This document shows positions 26,315 to 34,951 of a stretch of DNA of 64,000 bases, piece after piece. A model generated the notes under the pieces. The model worked only from the letters and a program-made list of their open reading frames with translations, searched no databases and was not told the DNA's origin. Source of the stretch: Nocardiopsis coralli. GTDB lineage: Bacteria > Actinomycetota > Actinomycetes > Streptosporangiales > Streptosporangiaceae. Each line of letters begins with the position of its first letter. Within the stretch, counting starts at the first letter, position 1. A program made the position numbers and the translations under genes. The stretch is taken from the NCBI RefSeq assembly GCF_014892575.1, contig NZ_JADBGI010000029.1, positions 13,694-77,693 of the forward strand, in the 5' to 3' direction.

Positions 26315-26821
26315 TCAGGAAGTGCCCGTGCCCGAGGCAGCGCCGCCCGCGGGGGTGGCCTCCAGTCCGGGCCTGAGGTCCTGCCAGGCGGTGCGGAAGG
26401 CCGGCATGAGGGGCAGGGACTCGGCGTCGGCGACGGGGACCCACCGGATCTCGTTGCTCTCCGCGTTGCCGGCGTGGAACGGCACCATCGACGGCAGTCC
26501 CAGCAGGAACGTGTCGTAGCGCCACTGTGTGAGGTCGTGTTCGTAGGTGCCCAGGACCGTGTACTCGGACAGGTCGCCGGCGACCTCCTCGCGGAACTCG
26601 CGCACGGCCGCCTCGAGAGGGGTCTCGTCGCGGTTGCGTGCCCCGCCCGGGATGCCCCAGGTCCCGCCCATGTGGGTCCATCCGGCGCGGTGCTGCAACA
26701 GCACGTGCCCTGACCCGCGGGTGTCGGTGGCGTGGAGCAGCAGGCCCGCCGCGCCGTACAGGCCCCATCGGTAGGAGCCGTCGGGCAGCCGCACCCAGCC
26801 GTTGCCGTCACCGTCCTGCAT
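26315..26821 (-). CDS. Nudix hydrolase
   Basis: 168-aa hydrolase of nucleoside diphosphate-linked compounds. The Nudix box runs GARNRDE, seven residues, then REFREEV, with Ala where the last consensus Gly stands. It begins LPDGSYRWGLYGAAGLLL, as in actinobacterial MutT-like proteins. ATG at 26821 has AAGGAGG nine bases upstream; an earlier GTG/ATG would add 24 poorly conserved residues. Substrate unknown. The C-terminal tail is Gly/Ala-rich. Confidence 0.88.
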   Translation of the reverse strand: MQDGDGNGWVRLPDGSYRWGLYGAAGLLLHATDTRGSGHVLLQHRAGWTHMGGTWGIPGGARNRDETPLEAAVREFREEVAGDLSEYTVLGTYEHDLTQWRYDTFLLGLPSMVPFHAGNAESNEIRWVPVADAESLPLMPAFRTAWQDLRPGLEATPAGGAASGTGTS

Positions 26822-27117
26822 ACGGGCAGTCCTCCTTCGCGTCCGGTGTGTCGTGCCCAGTCCTCTGCACAACGACGTTCCAGGCACGATCATGCCCTGT
26901 GGAGGGCGCGGATCGGAGCGGTTCCCCGGTTCGGCCCCGGTGAACGGGTATCGGATATGTCATTTGCCGATACCGTGTTCGACCGTAAAGGGCGGACGTC
27001 CCGAGGGGATTCTCCGGGTCGTCCTACCTGCACTTGGGGACGGAGTTTCACCGATTCACGTGGTGGGCATAGGGTGCTCATCACGCGACTTTCGGTGATT
27101 CATCGGTCCCATGCCCC

Positions 27118-27162
27118 CTGAAAGTGGACTGAAAGCTCCCTGTAAGAAGAACTCTCTAGTGT
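27118..27162 (+). promoter_or_regulatory. SARP operator and promoter: three 11-base-spaced heptamers
   Basis: CTGAAAG at 27118-27124, CTGAAAG at 27129-27135 and CTGTAAG at 27140-27146, each starting exactly 11 bases after the last. Eight bases later comes TCTAGT (27155-27160), a plausible -10. Heptamer direct repeats of 11-base period placed about 8 bases upstream of the -10 are the known binding layout of SARP/AfsR regulators. The message would run toward the small gene and the SARP gene. Confidence 0.72.
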
Positions 27163-27186
27163 CGAAGGTGTTCGACGCGGACGGTG

Positions 27187-27284
27187 CCCGCGAGAGGACG
27201 GCTCGCGGGAGTCACACCGAAGCGACGATCGCTGGGCACAACGCCACCCGCGGTGTTCGAGAAGGCGGAGGCACCGCGGGTGGC
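27187..27284 (+). promoter_or_regulatory. Structured 5' leader with two hairpins
   Basis: Downstream of the SARP operator lie an 8-bp stem (27187-27194 with 27202-27209) and a perfect 13-bp stem (27243-27255 with 27272-27284, 16-base loop). The second could terminate a short RNA or attenuate read-through into the small gene at 27377. No T tract follows. Confidence 0.5.
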
Positions 27285-27376
27285 CTCGCCGCCCGGAGAC
27301 GGGGCCGATGATGATCGATCGACGGCGTAGAGCCACACTGCGGATCTACGCGAGCGCTGTGAGAAGAGGAGTTCGA

Positions 27377-27532
27377 GTGCCGAAGATGCTCACCGTGGAC
27401 GAGGAGTTCGAGCGCATCGTGGCCGGTGTCCGGCCGGCCGCGAAGATGCGCCCCCTGGAGGAGCCCGAGCCCGGCAAGGACCAGCCGGAGGAGGAGCCCC
27501 CCGCGGAGGAGTCTCCCTCGCAGGAGAAATAG
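27377..27532 (+). CDS. Small acidic protein upstream of the SARP regulator
   Basis: 51-aa protein: an N-terminal segment PKMLTVDEEFERIVAGVRP followed by a Pro/Glu-rich tail (EEPEPGKDQPEEEPPAEE). GTG at 27377 has AGAGGAG with five-base spacing, which fixes the start. It lies between a SARP operator and an AfsR-like gene. In Streptomyces, AfsR activates a small gene (afsS); this gene could be a functional analogue, but I see no sequence match to AfsS. Function unknown. Confidence 0.7.
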   Translation: MPKMLTVDEEFERIVAGVRPAAKMRPLEEPEPGKDQPEEEPPAEESPSQEK

Positions 27533-27700
27533 GCACCGCTCGGCGGGCACCGAGGTGTCCACCGAACGGACCATGAACCGACCGTCCACGGACGGGTACG
27601 GGCCGCGGTCCCGAGTATCGTTTTGGAGGGGGGTACTCGGGGCCGCTTTCTTGTGCGCATTTCTCCTTTGCGCCAATTCACCTTGCTAGGCTGACCCGTT

Positions 27701-30700
27701 GTGGAATTCAGTGTGCTCGGCCCCATAACCGTCTGGGACGACGGTCGCCCTGTCACCGTGGGCGGACCGCGCCAGAGGTGTGTGCTCGGCGCGCTCCTGG
27801 TGCACCTCGGACGCGAGGTCACCTTCGACCAGCTCATCGGTTACCTCTGGAGCGACGACCCGCCCCGCACCGCCCGGTCGGTCATCCAGGTCCAGATCTC
27901 CCACCTCCGGCGCCTGCTGCCCGGGACCATCGCCACCACCCCGGGTGGTTACGTGCTCGACGCCGACCCCGGGAGCGTGGACCTGCACCGCTTCCGCGAA
28001 CTGCGCGCACGTGCGGCGCAGGCCCCCACGGCCGAAGCCGTCGACCTGCTCGAACAGGCCCTTCGGTGCTGGCGCGGCACCCCCTTCTCCGGGGTCGGCT
28101 CCGAACACCTCTCCTACTCCGTGGTCACGCCTCTGCTGGAGGAGCGCTGGGCCGCCGTCACCGCGTGGGCCGAACACGCGCTCGCCCTCGGCCGGGCCGG
28201 CGACGTCGTCGCACGCCTGACCCCGCTCACCCGCGGGGAGCCCTTCCGCGAGCGGCTCCACCACCTGCTCATCACGGCGCTCTGGCACGACAACGACCGT
28301 GCCAAGGCGCTGACGGTGTACGAGGAGTTCCGGTCCGGTCTGGTCGAGGAACTGGGTGTGGACCCCGGCGCCGACGTCATGAGCCTGCACGCGCGCATCC
28401 TCCGCGAGGAGGCCCCGCCGGCCGTACGCACGGCCCCCGAGGAACCGGCGACGGCCGACACCTACGTCGTCCGCAACGACCTGCCCCGCGACCTGCCGGA
28501 CTTCACCGGCCGCGAGGAACACCTGTCCCGCATGCGCGCCCTCGTGGACGGAGACGACCGGGCACAGGTCTGCGTGCTCACCGGTTCCGGCGGCGAGGGC
28601 AAGACCACCACGGCGGTGCGCTTCGGCCACGAGGCCGCCGAGCACTACCCCGACGGCCAGCTCTTCATCGACCTGTACGGATACAACACCGACCGCGGCC
28701 CGCTCGACGCCGCCGCCGCGCTCGGGGCCCTCCTGCGGGCGGTGGGTGTGGCACCCGAGGCCGTCCCCGACTCCCTGGACGAGCGTTCCGCCCTGTGGCG
28801 TGCCACGATGTCCGAACGCCGCGTGCTGCTGATCCTCGACAACGCCTTCAACGTCACGCAGATCAGCCCGCTCGTGCTGTCCTCCCCGGGTTCGCTCACC
28901 CTGATCACCGCGCGCAAGGACGTCAGCGGCATCAGCGGCGCCCAGTTCGTCTCCCTCGGGATGTTCGACGAGGACTCCTCCCTGGAACTGTTGTCCAAGG
29001 TGCTGGGGGAGTCGCGTGTGGTGGAGGAGGCCGACGGTGCCCGCGCCATCGCCCGGTTGTGCGGGGGGCTGCCCTTGGCGCTGCGTGTCGTGGCCGGGCG
29101 CATGCTCAGCCGTCCGCGGTGGTCGTTCGCGCACGTGGCACGCCGGCTGGGCGAACGCGACCGCCGGCTGCGCGAACTGCAGGTCGAGGGGCAGAGCGTC
29201 GAGTCGGCGATCGACCTGTCCTACCAGAGCCTCAACGCCGAGCAGAGGCACGCGTTCCTGCTCCTGGGCACGATGATCGGCGACACGGTCGACCTCACCG
29301 GGGCGGCGGCGCTGATCGGGCTCGACGTGGCCGAGGCCGACGACATGCTCCAGGAGCTCGTCGGCATGTACCTGCTCTCCGAGCCCCAGGGTGACGTCTA
29401 CCGCCTGCACGACCTCATCAAGGACTTCTCGCGCATCCGAGCCGTGCCGGTGCTCGGCCAGGAGCCCGTCGACACCGCCCGTCTGTCCCTGGCGCACTAC
29501 TACCTCGACACCGCTCAGCGTGGCGCCGACCTGCTCGGCCCGCGCGTCTCGGGGGAGGACGAGGACGCCCCGAACCGTGCACACCGCAGCGAGCTGTCGA
29601 CTCGCGAGGACGCGGAGGAGTGGTTCTCGCTCCACCACGAGAACCTCGCCGACGCCATCGAGTTCTTCGCCTCGGGGGACTTCGGCGACCAGGCCTGGCG
29701 CATGGCCGACCTGGTGTGGCGGTTCTACGCCCTGCGGGGGCACATGGCGCTCCTGGTCAGCTCGCACCAGCGTGCGCTGCAGGTGAGCGAGCGCCAGGGC
29801 AGCGGCCGGGGGCGTGCGGTCACCCTGATCGGGCTCGGTATCGCCCATTACATCTCGGGCAGGTTCGGGGAGGCCCTGGACCTGCTGACCCAGGCACGCG
29901 GGATCCTCCTCGAGCTCGGCGACAGCATGGGGATCCTGCGCGTGAACGCGAACCTGGGCATGGTCTACGAGCGCGTGGGGCGTTTCGGGGAGTCGGCCGA
30001 GGCGATCGAGGAGGCCCTGGAGCACGCGGCCGCCGTCGGGAACTCCGGTATCGAATCCCTGCAGTGGGGGAACCTGGCCGTGCTGCGGCAGAGCCTGGGC
30101 CAGTACGACGAGGCCCTGTACTGCGCCGAACGTGCGATGGAGCGCGCCTCCGACACGGACCGGGAGGAGACGGCCGCGCACAACCGCCGTGTGATGGGCG
30201 AGGCCCGGGCCTGGCTCGGTGACACCGACGGGGCCTTCGCCGATCTCCAGGAGGCGTTGGCGTTGTCGACCAAGCTGTCCCTGGCCGGCAACCGGATCTA
30301 CGTGCACAACTCCCTCGGCAACGCCCACCGGATCTCCGGGGACTGGGGTCGCGCGGTCGAGGAGCACGCCACCGCTCTGGACCTGGCCGATTCGGTCGGT
30401 GACCACAGCGGTGACGCCGAGATCCTCGCGGACCTCGGGATCACCTACGCTGCCGCCGGGCGCGACGTCGAGGCGGCCCGGGCCCTGGACAAGGCGCTGG
30501 GCCTGGCCGAGGAGCGCGACGAGCAGTACATCCGAGCCAAGGCCGCGCTCGCCCTGGGCGGTCTGCCCTCGCCGGTGGTCGACGACGAGCGGGCGTGCGC
30601 GCTGCTGGCCTCCGCCGAGCGGATCCTGACCGATCTGGAACTGGCCGACGCGCAGTCCGCCCGGGAAGCGCTCGAGCGGCGCTCGTCGGGGGCCACGGAT

Positions 30701-30718
30701 CCTTCGCGCGTCGGGTGA
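27701..30718 (+). CDS. AfsR-type SARP transcriptional regulator (SARP-BTAD-NB-ARC-TPR)
   Basis: 1005-aa activator. The N-terminal winged-helix DNA-binding domain (about 1-90) is followed by a bacterial transcriptional activation domain (to about 240), an NTPase module with P-loop GSGGEGKTT at 295-303 and LLILDNAF as Walker B, a winged region, and several TPR repeats (about 690-960). This is the AfsR architecture, used to control secondary metabolism or development in response to phosphorylation or ligand. GTG at 27701 follows TAGGCT by eight bases, suggesting a leaderless message. The operator 550 bases upstream suggests self-activation. Confidence 0.93.
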   Translation: MEFSVLGPITVWDDGRPVTVGGPRQRCVLGALLVHLGREVTFDQLIGYLWSDDPPRTARSVIQVQISHLRRLLPGTIATTPGGYVLDADPGSVDLHRFRELRARAAQAPTAEAVDLLEQALRCWRGTPFSGVGSEHLSYSVVTPLLEERWAAVTAWAEHALALGRAGDVVARLTPLTRGEPFRERLHHLLITALWHDNDRAKALTVYEEFRSGLVEELGVDPGADVMSLHARILREEAPPAVRTAPEEPATADTYVVRNDLPRDLPDFTGREEHLSRMRALVDGDDRAQVCVLTGSGGEGKTTTAVRFGHEAAEHYPDGQLFIDLYGYNTDRGPLDAAAALGALLRAVGVAPEAVPDSLDERSALWRATMSERRVLLILDNAFNVTQISPLVLSSPGSLTLITARKDVSGISGAQFVSLGMFDEDSSLELLSKVLGESRVVEEADGARAIARLCGGLPLALRVVAGRMLSRPRWSFAHVARRLGERDRRLRELQVEGQSVESAIDLSYQSLNAEQRHAFLLLGTMIGDTVDLTGAAALIGLDVAEADDMLQELVGMYLLSEPQGDVYRLHDLIKDFSRIRAVPVLGQEPVDTARLSLAHYYLDTAQRGADLLGPRVSGEDEDAPNRAHRSELSTREDAEEWFSLHHENLADAIEFFASGDFGDQAWRMADLVWRFYALRGHMALLVSSHQRALQVSERQGSGRGRAVTLIGLGIAHYISGRFGEALDLLTQARGILLELGDSMGILRVNANLGMVYERVGRFGESAEAIEEALEHAAAVGNSGIESLQWGNLAVLRQSLGQYDEALYCAERAMERASDTDREETAAHNRRVMGEARAWLGDTDGAFADLQEALALSTKLSLAGNRIYVHNSLGNAHRISGDWGRAVEEHATALDLADSVGDHSGDAEILADLGITYAAAGRDVEAARALDKALGLAEERDEQYIRAKAALALGGLPSPVVDDERACALLASAERILTDLELADAQSAREALERRSSGATDPSRVG

Positions 30719-31147
30719 GGCAAGTCTGTCCTCCGGGTGAGGGTCGGGTGCCGTGCCGACGGAGACCCGAACAGACCGCACCCTGATCTGTTAATAATAT
30801 TTCCAGTTCGCGGCGCCCTCTGTGCGTCCTTGCCGCGCGTACCAGTGCGCGCGCTCGCGTCCCCGCGCTGAGCTGGCGGGGGTGGCACTGCGTACCCCCG
30901 CGTGCACGAAGCACGAACAGAGCCTTGACGCTTCTATAAGGACTGTTTACTGTTTTGCGAACCGGGTGGAAGGAGCTTTCCGGGGACGCCCGGAGAGCGC
31001 CGGGACGACACCGTCCGCGCCGGCACGGGTGCATATCCGACCCCGCGCCGGGGCTCCGCCCTCCTGGGCCGACGGGCCCGGGTCACCCCCGCTGCGGCCC
31101 CGAGACCCCCTCAGGGGCCGTGACCCGAAGAGAAGGGCTTCCCCCTC
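30719..31147. other. 429-base gap between the SARP and LPMO genes
   Basis: No gene seen. It contains an AT-rich patch (TTAATAATATTT near 30790), a hairpin GCGGGGGT/ACCCCCGC (30876-30883 with 30894-30901) that could end SARP transcription, the LPMO promoter, and a roughly 190-base untranslated leader. Confidence 0.6.
30925..30953 (+). promoter_or_regulatory. Promoter of the LPMO gene
   Basis: TTGACG (30925-30930), a 17-base spacer, then TACTGT (30948-30953): a good vegetative-type match in an otherwise GC-rich region. It implies a 5' leader of about 190 bases. Confidence 0.62.
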
Positions 31148-31669
31148 ATGAAGAACCGAGTTCTCCGTTCCTCCGCCGCGGTCGCCGGATCCACCGCGCT
31201 GATCTTCGCCCTCATGCCTGCCGGCACCGCCAGCGCGCACGGTTACGTCTCCGACCCCCCGAGCCGTCAGGCCCAGTGCGCCGCCGGCGTCGTCGAGTGC
31301 GGCCCGATCCAGTGGGAGCCGCAGAGCGTCGAGGGGCCCTCCGGCCAGATGAGCTGCTCCGGTGGAAACGAGGCCTTCTCCGAGCTCGACGACGACAACT
31401 ACGGCTGGGACGTCACCCCCGTGGGCACCACCGCGAACCTGGAGTGGACCATCACCGCCGCCCACTCGACCGCCGAGTGGGAGTACTTCATCGACGGCGA
31501 CCTGGTCGACAGCTTCGACGAGGGCGGTGCCCAGCCGCCGTCCAACTTCACCCACGACGTCGACCTGTCCGGCTACAGCGGCGAGCAGACCATCCTCGCC
31601 CGCTGGAACGTCGCCGACACCGACATGTCCTTCTACGCCTGCATCGACGTCAACGTCGGCGCCCTGTAA
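31148..31669 (+). CDS. Secreted lytic polysaccharide monooxygenase, AA10 family
   Basis: Copper enzyme that oxidatively cleaves crystalline chitin (or cellulose) outside the cell. The 173-aa precursor has a signal peptide ending TASA, so maturation exposes His31 as residue 1, the first half of the copper histidine brace. The second brace histidine is His106 in TITAAHST, and the axial aromatic lies in SFYACIDV. The HGYVSDPPSRQ start and CSGGNE segment resemble chitin-active Streptomyces AA10 proteins. Single catalytic domain without an extra binding module. The ATG follows AAGGG. Confidence 0.93.
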   Translation: MKNRVLRSSAAVAGSTALIFALMPAGTASAHGYVSDPPSRQAQCAAGVVECGPIQWEPQSVEGPSGQMSCSGGNEAFSELDDDNYGWDVTPVGTTANLEWTITAAHSTAEWEYFIDGDLVDSFDEGGAQPPSNFTHDVDLSGYSGEQTILARWNVADTDMSFYACIDVNVGAL

Positions 31670-31682
31670 CACCCGGAACGGA

Positions 31683-31710
31683 GGAGGGCCTGCCCGCGGG
31701 CAGGCCCTCC
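31683..31710 (+). terminator. Terminator hairpin after the LPMO gene
   Basis: Fourteen-base self-complementary arms (31683-31696 with 31697-31710); in practice a stem of about 12 bp with a four-base loop. It also faces the amidase remnant. Confidence 0.75.
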
Positions 31711-31718
31711 GTCGGGAC

Positions 31719-32061
31719 CTACCCCGCAGCCATCGTCGTCACCGGGTGCACGTCCTGCCCCGTGCCGGCACCGACGTCCGGCCGGTGGTCGACCCAGCGA
31801 GTACGGTCCTCGAACGCCTTGGCGTAGCGCAGCGGCTCCACGTCCCGGTAGTGGTCCACGGCCATCTGGAAGCCCACCGGCAGCCCCGAGGGGGTGAAAC
31901 CGGCAGGCATCGCCAATACCGGGAGCCCGGTCGCGGAGAGCACACAGGCCGAGCGCATCCAGTCCAGGTAGCTGCTGCAGGCCTGCCTCCCGCGCGGAGA
32001 CCTCCCGCCGGCGGACCGCCACCACCAGGTCTGTCGCCGACATCTGCTGAATCTCGTCCAT
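31719..32061 (-). pseudogene. Amidase remnant: N- and C-terminal fragments only
   Basis: From ATG 32061 the minus strand reads MDEIQQMSATDLVVAVRRRE, a typical amidase-signature-family N-terminus, for about 27 codons. In a different frame it then continues as YLDWMRSAC, LPVLAMPAGF, GLPVGFQMAV and DVEPLRYAKAFED to the stop at 31719, a typical amidase C-terminus. The catalytic Ser-Ser-Lys core (several hundred residues) is missing. An internal deletion with frameshift, near 31980, explains this. It is non-functional. Confidence 0.82.
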
Positions 32062-32325
32062 GCACCCACTGGCTCCTTCACGCCGTCTGCCGGTCACGTG
32101 CCGTCAGTCTCCGACGTTCCAGGGTCGTTCCGGAATGGTGCCCGTGCGGTGGAGGCGTATCTGCAGGAAATGGCCATGTCCGTGGTGTCTTCTTCCGTTC
32201 GTCGCCGTGCGGGCCGGCCCCGAGACGGTTCTCGGCATGGCCTCAACCGGCCAGTGGGCTTGTCACCCCGCGGGGCACGCGTGACTGTGTATCGGGGCCT
32301 CTACGGCCCGGAACGGGGGACGGCG

Positions 32326-33168
32326 ATGGCGGGCTCGGAGCGGGCGAGGCGGGACCGGCCCTTCGGGAGGTCCTCCGAGTTCGTCGACCGCCACCGGGTC
32401 GCTGCCTTCTACACGCTGCTCCTGGCCGTGAGCTGGCCCTATCTGCTGCTCACCGCGGAGCGCGGCGAGGGCCTGTCCCGGATGGTGCCGCTGATCCTCG
32501 TCGGCCCCAGCGTGTGTGCCTTCGCCGTGGTCCTCGCCGCCCGCGGGTTCCCCGGCGCGCGGGCCCTCGCCTCCGGGATCCTGCGCGTGGGCGCACCGGG
32601 ACGGGTCTACCTGCTCACCCTCCTCGGCGTGCCGCTGTGTTTCCTGGCGGCCGCCTACGCCGTGGCTCTGCTCGTGTACCCGGACCAGGTCGCAGCGCCG
32701 TCGACGGCGTCGCTGGTGTCCTTCGCCGTCAACTTCCCCCTGATCTTCGTCCTGGCGGGGCTCGGGGAGGAGTTCGGCTGGCGCGGGCTGGCACTGCCCC
32801 GGCTGCAGGAACGGTACGGGCCGCTGGTGGCGAGCGTGCTCGTGGGGCTCATGTGGTCCGTCTGGCATCTGCCGCTGGGACTCGGGGAACCGGGTTGGGC
32901 GGCCGGGAACGTGGTCTTCTTCGTCAGTGTGACGGCGGCGACCTTCTTCTACACGTGGCTGTTCAACCGCACCGGCGGCAGCATCCTCGCCGTCGCGCTC
33001 CTGCACACGACGGAGAACGCGTTCGGCTGGCCCTTCCAGGACGCCTTCTCCTTCGAGCCGCCCGGGTTCCTGTTCTTCGACGCGGTCAAGGCCGGCGTGT
33101 GGGTGTGCCTGGCGCTCCTGGCCGTCGTGCTCACACGCGGAAGGCTCGGGCTCGGCCGAACCGGGTGA
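32326..33168 (+). CDS. CPBP-family intramembrane metalloprotease
   Basis: 280-aa polytopic membrane protein (about seven helices). The Abi/CAAX-protease motifs are present: GEEFGWRG (EExxxR), WSVWHLPLG and a final HTTEN (HxxxN), so metal ligands are intact. Substrate unknown; bacterial relatives act in bacteriocin immunity or protein processing. ATG at 32326 has GGGGGA five bases upstream. The frame is open much further upstream but without coding character. Confidence 0.88.
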   Translation: MAGSERARRDRPFGRSSEFVDRHRVAAFYTLLLAVSWPYLLLTAERGEGLSRMVPLILVGPSVCAFAVVLAARGFPGARALASGILRVGAPGRVYLLTLLGVPLCFLAAAYAVALLVYPDQVAAPSTASLVSFAVNFPLIFVLAGLGEEFGWRGLALPRLQERYGPLVASVLVGLMWSVWHLPLGLGEPGWAAGNVVFFVSVTAATFFYTWLFNRTGGSILAVALLHTTENAFGWPFQDAFSFEPPGFLFFDAVKAGVWVCLALLAVVLTRGRLGLGRTG

Positions 33169-33210
33169 CCCGGGCGACCGCGTCCGAGCTGGAGGCTGCC
33201 CAGGGAACGA

Positions 33211-33242
33211 CGAAGGGCCGGTCCCGCAGGACCGGCCCTTCG
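33211..33242 (-). terminator. Terminator hairpin of tRNA-Pro
   Basis: Fourteen-bp stem (33211-33224 with 33229-33242) and a four-base loop, directly after the tRNA 3' end on the minus strand. It may also stop the CPBP message on plus. Confidence 0.8.
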
Positions 33243-33248
33243 TGCTCG

Positions 33249-33323
<75 letters not shown>

Positions 33324-33407
33324 AGCAACGTCCACAATTCTAGCGGACGCGCGGAGTGCTTCGCACATCGGTTGCGGCGGGGGTCGGTGCACCGGAGCCG
33401 CCGGGGT

Positions 33408-34325
33408 TCAGGCGGAGGGCACGAGGTCCAGGAGCGAGGCCTCCGGGCGGCAGCAGAACCGCACCGGCGCGTACGGCGACGTGCCCAGGCCGCCGGACAC
33501 GTGCAACCAAGAGTCCTCGTACGGGTTCAGCCCCCAGGCGCGTTCCCGGTCGATGCCGCAGTTGGTCACGAGCGTCCCGTAGTAGGGCAGGCACAGCTGA
33601 CCGCCGTGTGTGTGCCCGGCCAGCAGCAGCTGGTACCCGTCGTCGCTGAAGCGGGACAGGTTCGCCGGCTCGGGCGAGTGCAGCACACCCAGGCGCACGT
33701 CGGCGTCCGGGTCGGCCGGGCCGGCCACGTCGTCGTAGCGGTCGAGCTTGATGTGGGAGTCGTGCACCCCGGCGAGCGCCACCGAGACCCCGTTGGCCTT
33801 GAGGTGGCCCTTGTGGTTGTTGAGGTCCAGCCACCCCGCGGAGGTCATCGCCGAACCCAGGTCCCGCCAGGGCAGGTCGGGCACGCGGCGCTTGGAGTAA
33901 TCGTGCTTGCTGGTGCGCCACAGGTAGCGGGCCGGGTTCTTCAACTGCGGGGAGAACAGGTCGTTGGAGCCGTAGACGAACGCGCCGGGGCGGTCGAGCA
34001 GCGGTCCGAGCGCGTCGATGAAGGGGCCGACGGCATCGGGGTGGGCCAGGGAGTCGCCGGTGTTGATCACGACGTCCGGCTCGTAGGCCTCCAACCCGCG
34101 GATCCAGTCGATGAGCATCCGCCGCCCGGGCGTCAGGTGCGCGTCCGACAGGTGCAGCACCCGCAGACGCGGGCTCCCCGGGGGAAGCATGGGGAGTTCG
34201 TAGTGGCGCAGCCGGAACCAGTTGCGCTCGATGACCGAGGCGTAGAACAGCCCCGCCGCCCCGACGGCACTGGTCACGGCCGCCGCCCGCCCGAGCCGGC
34301 GTGTGAGTCGTCGGTCGTCGCCCAT
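33408..34325 (-). CDS. Membrane-anchored metallophosphoesterase
   Basis: 305-aa phosphoesterase with an N-terminal hydrophobic anchor (about 14-30). Dinuclear-metal motifs: HLSDAHL, NTGDSL, GSNDLF (usually GNHD; the His is replaced), and LLAGHTHGGQ. Related proteins (YkuE type) hydrolyse phosphodiesters such as lipid intermediates; the substrate here is unknown. ATG at 34325 has GAAGGAGA upstream and is divergent from the YqeY gene. In M. tuberculosis the equivalent is Rv3683, next to ponA2. Confidence 0.88.
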   Translation of the reverse strand: MGDDRRLTRRLGRAAAVTSAVGAAGLFYASVIERNWFRLRHYELPMLPPGSPRLRVLHLSDAHLTPGRRMLIDWIRGLEAYEPDVVINTGDSLAHPDAVGPFIDALGPLLDRPGAFVYGSNDLFSPQLKNPARYLWRTSKHDYSKRRVPDLPWRDLGSAMTSAGWLDLNNHKGHLKANGVSVALAGVHDSHIKLDRYDDVAGPADPDADVRLGVLHSPEPANLSRFSDDGYQLLLAGHTHGGQLCLPYYGTLVTNCGIDRERAWGLNPYEDSWLHVSGGLGTSPYAPVRFCCRPEASLLDLVPSA

Positions 34326-34428
34326 CCGGGGTTCTCCTTCGTCGTCGATCGTGTGGCCGCGGCCGGCCGCGTGGCGCCGGACGGGAAACGGATGGTGGCC
34401 GCTTTCCGGCCACCGTAGGATCTGTGCC

Positions 34429-34884
34429 ATGTCCGAACTCAAAGACCGCCTCAAGAACGACCTGACCGCCGCCATCAAGGAGCGCGACAAGGTGCGTACG
34501 GGCACCCTGCGCATGGTGCTGGCCGCCATCTCCACGGAGGAGTCCGCGGGATCCTCCCAGCGCGACCTCGACGACGCCGAGGTGACCAAGCTGCTGACCC
34601 GCGAGGCCAAGAAGCGCCGTGAGGCGGCCGAGGCGTTCGACCAGGGAGGCCGGTCGGACCAGGCCGCGGCCGAGCGGGCCGAGAGCGAGGTCATTTCGGA
34701 CTACCTGCCCAAGCAGCTTACCGACGGCGAACTGTCCGAGCTCGTCTCCGCCGCCATCGGTGAGACCGGCGCCGAGGGCCCCAAGCAGATGGGCCAGGTC
34801 ATGAAGGTCGTCAACCCGCGTGTGGCCGGCCAGGCCGAGGGCTCCCGGGTGGCCGCCGAGGTCAAGCGCCAGCTCGCCGGCTGA
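34429..34884 (+). CDS. GatB/YqeY-domain protein
   Basis: 151-aa protein of the YqeY family, related to the tRNA-binding tail of GatB. Core motifs: RMVLAAISTEE, LLTREAKKRREAAEAF, ISDYLPKQLTDGELSELV and GQVMKVVNPRVAGQAEGSRV. It may help tRNA-dependent amidation, but the role is not established. ATG at 34429 follows TAGGAT by seven bases with no Shine-Dalgarno, so the message is probably leaderless. Confidence 0.92.
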   Translation: MSELKDRLKNDLTAAIKERDKVRTGTLRMVLAAISTEESAGSSQRDLDDAEVTKLLTREAKKRREAAEAFDQGGRSDQAAAERAESEVISDYLPKQLTDGELSELVSAAIGETGAEGPKQMGQVMKVVNPRVAGQAEGSRVAAEVKRQLAG

Positions 34885-34899
34885 CCCCTCCACGACGAA

Positions 34900-34933
34900 C
34901 GCCCGGCACCGGAGCGGATTCCGGTGCCGGGCG
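34900..34933. terminator. Bidirectional terminator between yqeY and ponA
   Basis: Fourteen-bp stem (34900-34913 with 34920-34933), six-base loop, between two convergent genes. Confidence 0.8.
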
Positions 34934-34951
34934 TCTGCGTGTGCGGGACGG

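Larger units (their letters stand above)
26822..27376. other. 555-base regulatory region between the Nudix gene and the SARP module
   Basis: No convincing gene. It contains a hairpin of 8 bp (GGTATCGG at 26947-26954 with 26967-26974), a lower-GC stretch, partially repeated CACCGATTCAC/CGGTGATTCATCGG sequences around 27050-27105, the SARP-type repeats at 27118-27146, and two leader hairpins (27187-27209 and 27243-27284). Confidence 0.6.

Noticed and set aside
27111-27311. 66-codon frame across the SARP operator and leader
   Set aside because: It would start upstream of the predicted promoter and encodes an unconserved Arg/Gly-rich sequence; the hairpins explain the region better.
27686-30781. 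Long minus-strand open frame opposite the SARP gene
   Set aside because: Its translation is a repetitive shadow of the SARP frame, whose domains are clear.
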